From assembly GCA_019456245.1 (NCBI GenBank), contig VRUF01000119.1, positions 1 to 5,306 on the forward strand: DNA of 5,306 bases, read 5' to 3'. The stretch is from Planctomycetota bacterium (GTDB taxonomy: Bacteria > Planctomycetota > Phycisphaerae > Sedimentisphaerales > Anaerohalosphaeraceae). The notes under the pieces were generated by a model, which made no database searches, was not told the DNA's origin, and worked only from the letters and a program-made list of their open reading frames with translations. Within the stretch, counting starts at the first letter, position 1, and each line of letters starts with the position of its first letter. The translations under genes were made by a program, and so were the position numbers. Positions 1 through 3,779 of this stretch are shown here, one piece after another.

Positions 1-548
1 CTGTAACCCTTGACGTTGTCGGCGCCTCCGATTTCGATAGTGCCATCGCTGGAAAGAGTGATGTCGAAATCTATAACCCTGTAATTTTTTTCGGAAGGGT
101 GAAAAAGTGCTGTGGATTTTTCCTTTATGATGAGCTCTTGGTCGTTAGTTAGCCAGTCAACGTTCATCGTAAGTAAAAGTTTGCCAGATGGCAGAGACTT
201 ATGATCCAGTTTTTTTACGTCCCAATGAATATTGTCATTCATCCATCCGTCGGCAATTTGTTTGCCGTTTTTCTTGATCTGGTGCCATGCCCACCAGATA
301 CCATGATGGTGGAGATGGTCGGCGGGGAAATCTGCTGTCAGGACATTTTCCGACAGATCGTAGACGGGGTGGAAGTAATGGGAACGGCTGTGCTTTTTTG
401 AATTAGAAATTTTTTGATAAGCGCAGACTTTCTTTCCCGCTTCTGAAATTTCCAGGGATGTTTTGGTTTCTGTGACGGTGAAATTGCAACCGACAAAACA
501 TAAGGATGCGGCGGTAATGATAAATCCTATTAGCATTCGTGTTTTCAT
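1..548 (-). CDS. DUF6807 (PmoA-like) family lipoprotein, 3' end outside window
   Basis: An open frame of 182 codons starts at ATG 548 and runs off the left edge without a stop. The N-terminus reads as a lipoprotein signal: basic MKTRM, a hydrophobic stretch, then FVGC with Cys21 as the likely lipidated residue. Asn at +2 would suit the outer membrane under the E. coli rule. Residues ~57-90 carry the hallmark of the family called DUF6807 (PF14100, formerly 'methane oxygenase PmoA'): HPVYD near residue 60, then DFPADH (73-78) and a His-rich HHHGIWWAWH (80-89). The family's biochemical role is unknown as far as I know; despite the old name there is no sign of a methane monooxygenase. It is common in Planctomycetota and Verrucomicrobiota, often near carbohydrate genes, but no such neighbour is visible here. 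ATG 548 is preferred because GGGA lies 6 nt upstream; an in-frame ATG at 560 has no ribosome binding site. The family call is from remembered motifs and is fairly firm. Confidence 0.82.
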   Translation of the reverse strand, partial: MKTRMLIGFIITAASLCFVGCNFTVTETKTSLEISEAGKKVCAYQKISNSKKHSRSHYFHPVYDLSENVLTADFPADHLHHHGIWWAWHQIKKNGKQIADGWMNDNIHWDVKKLDHKSLPSGKLLLTMNVDWLTNDQELIIKEKSTALFHPSEKNYRVIDFDITLSSDGTIEIGGADNVKGY

Positions 549-593
549 GTCATATCCCATTGAAAAATCTATTGGTTATTTTCAAAAAACGAT

Positions 594-609
594 CATATAC
601 CGTTATATG
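594..609. promoter_or_regulatory. CG-centred palindrome upstream of the lipoprotein gene, possible operator
   Basis: CATATA and TATATG form a perfect 6-bp inverted repeat around CCGT, with CG at the exact centre (14 of 16 positions symmetric). It lies 45 bp upstream of ATG 548, in the gap after the sigma factor stop. CG-centred operators of this size are typical of LacI-family regulators, among others, but no regulator gene is nearby and the assignment is inference. I see no convincing -35/-10 pair for the lipoprotein gene around it. Read on the minus strand, its CATATAACGGT is identical to a stretch of the palindrome in front of the corrinoid gene. Confidence 0.35.
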
Positions 610-649
610 TCGCTTCTCGACTCTGTTTTATTGCAGACGGGCAGAAAAT

Positions 650-2281
650 TCATTTTGTCAGGAGGTCGAATTGTTTTGGGCTCAGGCATTGTCTAAGCTG
701 CTGTAGGGCAAGGAGTTCGATCTGTCTGACGCGTTCTTTCGAGAGGCTTAGTGTTCTTCCGATCTCTTCGAGCGTTTTTGTTTTTTTTCCTATGCGGTTT
801 CCTTCGAGTCCGAAATGGTTTCTTATAATGTACTGCTGGCGTTCGTTGAGGTTGTCGGTTATTACCTGTTCGAGACTTTTATGAGCACGTTCGACGGCTG
901 CGATGTCGGCGACGTTTGCATATCTCATATCGTGTTGGATATTTGCCATGTCTGCGGAGGTTGGTTTGTCCAGCCTTGTTGTTTCGGCTGGGATATTGTG
1001 TGCGAAATCTTTTGCGATAGCCCATGTTGCATAAGTGCTGAAACGATACCCTCTGGCATAATCGAATTTTTCCACGGCGCGCATCAGCGAGAAATTTCCT
1101 TCGCTGATAAGATCGGGCATTTGTGCCCCGGTTCCCATGTGCCTGTTTGCGATACTTACGACAAGTCCGAGGTTTGCTTCGATGATGATTATTTTTGTTT
1201 CCTCAGCGAGTGTAAGAGATCGTTCGATCTGAGTGATCAGTTTACCGGAGGGATTTGGAAGCTTGATCTTTTTCAATCCCAGCAAGGCAAGATGTTTAAG
1301 GTAGTTATATCTGCGGAACAACTCCACTTCCTGCTGTCGGTTTAGTAGGTAGGCTTTCCTGGTTTTAAGGTCGGCGATAAGTTTGTTGCTTTCCGTGAAG
1401 ATGATGTCGGCAGCGTTGTCGTGGAGAAATTCGCTGCTGTCTATGTATTCGATCTTTTGCCGCAGCAGATTTTTTGCTCTGCGTTGATTTATGATCCTGT
1501 AGATGGAACTTTTGCTTCGGTGGAATGTGGCCATAAGTTCGGTTATATGGGTTTGCTGTTTATGCAAACGATAGATGAGTTTGGCCTCTTTGGGCTTTAT
1601 CGCGCCGGCCGGTTTGGAGAAGATGCTATTGCCGGTTTTGTTTTCGTGATCGATGAGCGTGTATCGGATTGTCTCCCGTGCTCGTTTTGTTTTGTCGGCG
1701 ATGCGTAGAATTACCTGGTACCTGCTAAGGTCGGTGTTTTTCGCAAAGTCGATTGCGAGTTTTACGATGTTTTGTTTTTCTTCGCCGGTGAGTTGGCTGA
1801 ATTTACTTGCACTTGCGATCAGTTGCGGGTTGTTTTCAAAGAACCTGTCGATGTCGGACTGGAGAAAACCGAGACCGCGTTTTCCGTCGGCAAAGATGAA
1901 GGTCATTGCGGTCAGGCCCTTTTGTCTCCACCTGTGAATAGTTTTTTCCGATACTGACAGACGTGCGGCAAGGTTCTTAATGCTGCAGATGGTTTCGTCC
2001 TGCTGGCTCGTGGAAAGGGCTAATTCCCTGCTGAGCTTTGTCATGAAGAGCTTGAGGTCGTGGGCAAGTACGTATCCCTTGACGGAGTCTGGGTGATCGG
2101 TACTTTTTGGCCTGTATGCAGTGATCTTAAAGCAGATGAACTCGAATGGATACTCGCGGTCATCGTCGATAGATGCAGCGAGGTCTTTTGCGGCGTTTAG
2201 TTGCTTTTCCTTTTGTTCCCGTGGAGCAAAGCGGAGCTCCTGAAACAACTGGTCAAGCAGTTTGTTCAGTACACGTGCCAA
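650..2281 (-). CDS. Planctomycete-type sigma-70 family factor with N-terminal helix-turn-helix domains
   Basis: A 543-residue protein that should direct RNA polymerase to a specific promoter set. Residues ~12-90 match the conserved N-terminal domain of a planctomycete sigma family (LRFAPRE near 17, YPFEFICFKITAYRP 44-58). Residues 98-150 form an excisionase/MerR-like winged HTH (SVSEKTIHRWRQKGL, then GLGF and DIDRFF). Residues ~163-215 and 229-268 hold two more HTH-like segments (ARETIRYTL; SKSSIYRIINQRR). Region 1.2 is about 310-335. Region 2 is 359-433, with NLGLVVSIANRH, DLISEGNFSLMRAVEKFD and FSTYATW. Region 4 is about 470-536, with the HTH LEEIGRTLSLSKERVRQIE. Region 3 is not recognisable: only ~40 residues link regions 2 and 4. 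The -35-reading helix keeps Glu, Arg and Gln of RpoD, whereas the -10-reading face is changed. The start is TTG 2281, the only start codon after the in-frame stop at 2326-2324; GGA lies 8 nt upstream and the conserved domain begins soon after. A promoter lies upstream. The target regulon is unknown. Confidence 0.9.
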   Translation of the reverse strand: MARVLNKLLDQLFQELRFAPREQKEKQLNAAKDLAASIDDDREYPFEFICFKITAYRPKSTDHPDSVKGYVLAHDLKLFMTKLSRELALSTSQQDETICSIKNLAARLSVSEKTIHRWRQKGLTAMTFIFADGKRGLGFLQSDIDRFFENNPQLIASASKFSQLTGEEKQNIVKLAIDFAKNTDLSRYQVILRIADKTKRARETIRYTLIDHENKTGNSIFSKPAGAIKPKEAKLIYRLHKQQTHITELMATFHRSKSSIYRIINQRRAKNLLRQKIEYIDSSEFLHDNAADIIFTESNKLIADLKTRKAYLLNRQQEVELFRRYNYLKHLALLGLKKIKLPNPSGKLITQIERSLTLAEETKIIIIEANLGLVVSIANRHMGTGAQMPDLISEGNFSLMRAVEKFDYARGYRFSTYATWAIAKDFAHNIPAETTRLDKPTSADMANIQHDMRYANVADIAAVERAHKSLEQVITDNLNERQQYIIRNHFGLEGNRIGKKTKTLEEIGRTLSLSKERVRQIELLALQQLRQCLSPKQFDLLTK

Positions 2282-2309
2282 ATCGCGTTTCCAGACTAAT
2301 CCTAACCAT
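2253..2309 (-). other. Possible short upstream ORF overlapping the sigma gene start
   Basis: An ATG at 2309 opens an 18-codon frame that ends in TGA at 2255-2253, past the TTG start of the sigma gene at 2281 and in a different frame. If translated it would compete with, or couple to, initiation at the weak TTG. The nearest purine-rich sequence (AGG) is only 2 nt from this ATG, so initiation may be poor. It could equally be chance. It is listed because it lies in the predicted leader of a regulator. Confidence 0.15.
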
Positions 2310-2356
2310 AACCTGAGTCGTTCTTACCAGACGTCTTCTACAGTGCTGTCAAGTCC

Positions 2357-2384
2357 ATTATACCCCTTGTCGTGCTCAAATCAA
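2357..2384 (-). promoter_or_regulatory. Sigma-70-type promoter for the sigma factor gene
   Basis: On the minus strand, a -35 box TTGATT (2384-2379) and a perfect -10 box TATAAT (2362-2357) are separated by 16 bp. Transcription would begin near 2350, giving a leader of about 70 nt before the TTG start at 2281. A perfect TTGACA (2352-2347) follows directly but has no matching -10 box at 17 bp, so it is not called as a second promoter. Confidence 0.6.
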
Positions 2385-2425
2385 GCGGAAATAAAAAATT
2401 TCTTAATTAGCCAAGTGTCCGTAAT

Positions 2426-2458
2426 TCGTGAGTCGTGGGTCGTCAGTCGTGGGTCGTG
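2426..2458. repeat. Tandem heptamer repeat, TCGTGRG x ~4.7
   Basis: Consecutive units read TCGTGAG, TCGTGGG, TCGTCAG, TCGTGGG and a partial TCGTG. A further degenerate unit (CCGTAAT) may precede it. The tract lies between the sigma gene promoter and the small membrane-protein gene and overlaps no supported gene. Similar GTCGTGAG-like tracts turn up between genes in planctomycete and some other environmental genomes, from memory. No function can be read from it; it may be a slippage product or part of a dispersed intergenic repeat. Confidence 0.75.
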
Positions 2459-2486
2459 CCAGAAAAGCCATAAGTATGACAGGGTC

Positions 2487-2549
2487 GCCCTCCATATTCC
2501 GGAAGATATGGATTTGGAGGGGCTCAACCTTACGCGGGTGCTTAGGTTG
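2487..2549. repeat. Two adjacent small inverted repeats in the intergenic region
   Basis: CCATAT (2492-2497) pairs with ATATGG (2506-2511) around a TCCGGAAG loop, and flanking GCCCT (2487-2491) can pair with AGGGGC (2518-2523) with a bulge. A second arm pair, CAACCT (2525-2530) and AGGTTG (2544-2549), follows at once. Neither is followed by a T-run on either strand, so neither is a normal intrinsic terminator. The block could be a structured intergenic repeat or the remnant of a lost gene; the + frame stays open to TAA at 2559-2561 but resembles nothing I know. Confidence 0.35.
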
Positions 2550-2581
2550 GCTGGGTTATAATGAAAACTTTGTTCTCCAAA

Positions 2582-2846
2582 TTAGTACGTAATTGCATAG
2601 GTAACCAGAACAACATATGAAACATTTAACAAGGATGCAATTACTGCCAATTTATTTATTTTTTCTGAGTATTTCTTGAAAACTACGATTATCATCACAA
2701 CTGATAGAAGTTAAGGATAAATATGATAGGATTGCTACTACTGGTACAATAGGTCGTGGTAATATTTCTGCCAAAAGAGCATAACACCATGGAACAAAAG
2801 CCAATATTAGCGAAGAAATAGGTAAGTTTAATTTATTCATTCTCAT
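2582..2846 (-). pseudogene. Small multi-pass membrane protein, apparently frameshifted
   Basis: ATG 2846 opens a 64-aa frame that ends at 2652. Its first ~46 residues are two plausible membrane segments (about 8-28 and 33-46), but the tail (SCDDNRSFQEILRKNK) is polar. From about 2707 the +1 frame continues with a third and fourth hydrophobic stretch, LSVVMIIVVF and LAVIASLLNVSYVVLVTYAI, joined by a basic loop KKYSEKINK, to TAA at 2584-2582. Dropping one base near 2709-2707 (minus strand ACTTCT) gives an ~87-aa protein with three or four helices. The KxAxxAxxL start of the last helix recalls small DUF4190-like membrane proteins, a weak resemblance. AAAGGTG at 2858-2852, 5 nt before the ATG, is a good ribosome binding site; a second in-frame ATG is at 2840. 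The region is about 30% GC, far below its neighbours, suggesting acquired DNA. A sequencing indel, a real mutation, a genuine 64-aa protein or programmed frameshifting are all possible. Function unknown. Confidence 0.55.
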
Positions 2847-2886
2847 AGCAACACCTTTCGTTTTTATTGAATATTATTCTACCGTT

Positions 2887-2915
2887 ATTATAGACGCTAA
2901 TATATGGGGAATGTT
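2887..2915 (-). promoter_or_regulatory. Probable promoter of the small membrane-protein gene
   Basis: A perfect TATAAT (2892-2887) on the minus strand lies 40 bp upstream of ATG 2846, which leaves a leader of about 34 nt. The -35 side is weak: no TTGACA-like hexamer at 17 bp, with the best match GTAACA at 19 bp spacing. ACCGTTAT (2881-2888, + strand) overlaps the -10 box and recurs in two other intergenic regions. Confidence 0.45.
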
Positions 2916-2948
2916 ACAGGAAAAACAGGATTTTTGGGATTTTAGTGC

Positions 2949-2980
2949 AAAAAAACAGCGTCCATTTCGGGACGCTGTTT
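2949..2980 (-). terminator. Intrinsic terminator of the corrinoid protein gene
   Basis: On the minus strand, AAACAGCGTCC (2963-2953 complement of the right arm 2970-2980) forms a perfect 11-bp stem with a 6-nt loop. Seven T residues (2955-2949), partly within the stem base, complete the signal. It starts about 30 bp after the corrinoid stop codon and isolates that gene from the small membrane-protein gene. Confidence 0.93.
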
Positions 2981-3009
2981 GGGATGAAACCTAATATATT
3001 TACACGTCC

Positions 3010-3633
3010 TTAGAGGAGTGTTTTTGCTATGTCTACCGCTGTTGCCGCGTCTGGAGCATAACCATCTGCGCCGATCTTGTCTGCGTATGCCTGTGTGATC
3101 GGTGCTCCGCCGATCATGACCTTTGCAGTAATGCCGGATTCCCTGATCCCCTTTATTGCCGATTCCATGGCTGGCATTGTTGTTGTCAGCAGGGCGCTTA
3201 GGCCGATGATCTGTGCTCCGCATTCTTTGGCTTTTTCAGCGAATGTCTCCGGTGAAACGTCTACGCCGAGGTCGGTTACGTCGAAGCCTGCTCCTTTTAG
3301 CATCATGATGACGAGGTTCTTTCCGATGTCGTGGAGGTCTCCCTTAACAGTGCCTACCATAGCCTTGCCGAGAGGTTTTACTCCGGCTTCTGCGAGCTTT
3401 GGTTCGAGGATTTCCATTGCCATTTTCATTGCACGGGCGGCGATGAGTACCTCCGGGATGTAAACTTCATTGGCTTTGAAACGTGCGCCGATATAATTCA
3501 TTCCGCAGATGAGCCCTTCTTCGAGTATCTCAGCCGGGGCCATTTGTTCGTCGATCGCGGCCTGTGTTATTTCCACTGCGGTTTTCTGGTCGCCTTTAAT
3601 TACAGCTTCGCTCAATGCTTTTAGATCTGCCAT
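3010..3633 (-). CDS. Methyltransferase-cognate corrinoid (B12-binding) protein, MtaC/MtbC-like
   Basis: A 207-aa protein of the usual length for small corrinoid proteins that carry a methyl group between a substrate:corrinoid methyltransferase and an acceptor methyltransferase. Residues ~1-85 are the helical cap domain (B12-binding 2 type), with AEILEEGLICGMNYIGARF and the EVYIPEVLIAARAM segment. Residues ~88-207 are the Rossmann-like cobalamin domain. The D-x-H-x-x-G signature is intact (Asp99, His101, Gly104 in DLHDIG), so His101 should be the lower cobalt ligand. SxL (146-148) and GG (175-176) complete the B12 tail pocket. It is cytoplasmic, with no signal peptide. ATG 3633 is supported by GGAAGG about 5 nt upstream. 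The gene has its own promoter and terminator and no methyltransferase or corrinoid-activating enzyme beside it, so its substrate (methanol, methylamine, a methoxylated aromatic or other) cannot be told. The family call is firm; the partner is unknown. Confidence 0.93.
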   Translation of the reverse strand: MADLKALSEAVIKGDQKTAVEITQAAIDEQMAPAEILEEGLICGMNYIGARFKANEVYIPEVLIAARAMKMAMEILEPKLAEAGVKPLGKAMVGTVKGDLHDIGKNLVIMMLKGAGFDVTDLGVDVSPETFAEKAKECGAQIIGLSALLTTTMPAMESAIKGIRESGITAKVMIGGAPITQAYADKIGADGYAPDAATAVDIAKTLL

Positions 3634-3680
3634 GTTACCTTCCCTTAAAACCTAGTTTAGTTACAAGTGCTTAGAAAGGT

Positions 3681-3700
3681 ACCATATAACGGTTACTGGT
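3681..3700. promoter_or_regulatory. CG-centred imperfect palindrome over the corrinoid promoter, possible operator
   Basis: ACCA (3681-3684) and TGGT (3697-3700) frame a 20-bp element with A-x-CG-x-T symmetry at its centre. It covers the -10 box and part of the spacer of the predicted corrinoid promoter, the classic place for a repressor. Eleven bases (CATATAACGGT, 3683-3693) are identical to the complement of the 594-609 palindrome. The binding protein is unknown; LacI-type is a guess from the CG centre. Confidence 0.35.
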
Positions 3701-3711
3701 ATGAAAATCAA
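3683..3711 (-). promoter_or_regulatory. Sigma-70-type promoter of the corrinoid gene
   Basis: On the minus strand, -35 TTGATT (3711-3706) and -10 TATATG (3688-3683) are separated by exactly 17 bp. The start of transcription would be near 3676, with a leader of roughly 40 nt before ATG 3633. The -10 box and part of the spacer lie inside the palindrome at 3681-3700. Confidence 0.55.
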
Positions 3712-3779
3712 GTGAATTTTGTGACATTTAACGTATTTGTGGACGTAAAGCCTGTAAACCTGATACGTGAATCCTGCAA

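Noticed and set aside
463..696. 77-aa + strand frame over the lipoprotein/sigma gap
   Set aside because: Antisense to the lipoprotein gene start and the sigma gene end, with no coding signals.
815..1345. 176-aa open frame on the + strand
   Set aside because: Antisense to the well-supported sigma factor gene; Cys/Phe-rich low-quality translation with no family resemblance.
2419..2458. CRISPR-like array
   Set aside because: The repeats are 7 bp, directly adjacent and have no spacers; they are a simple tandem repeat.
2262..2561. 99-aa + strand frame crossing the intergenic region
   Set aside because: It starts inside the sigma gene on the opposite strand, runs through the heptamer repeat and hairpins, has no ribosome binding site, and resembles no family. 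Its C-terminal part could at most be a gene remnant.
2942..3223. 93-aa minus-strand frame
   Set aside because: Overlaps the corrinoid gene in another frame and runs through the terminator; its Arg/Asp/His-rich composition is that of an out-of-frame shadow.
3634..3779. Intrinsic terminator for clpB
   Set aside because: Several ACGT tetramers and weak arms are present, but no GC-rich stem followed by a T-run on the minus strand.
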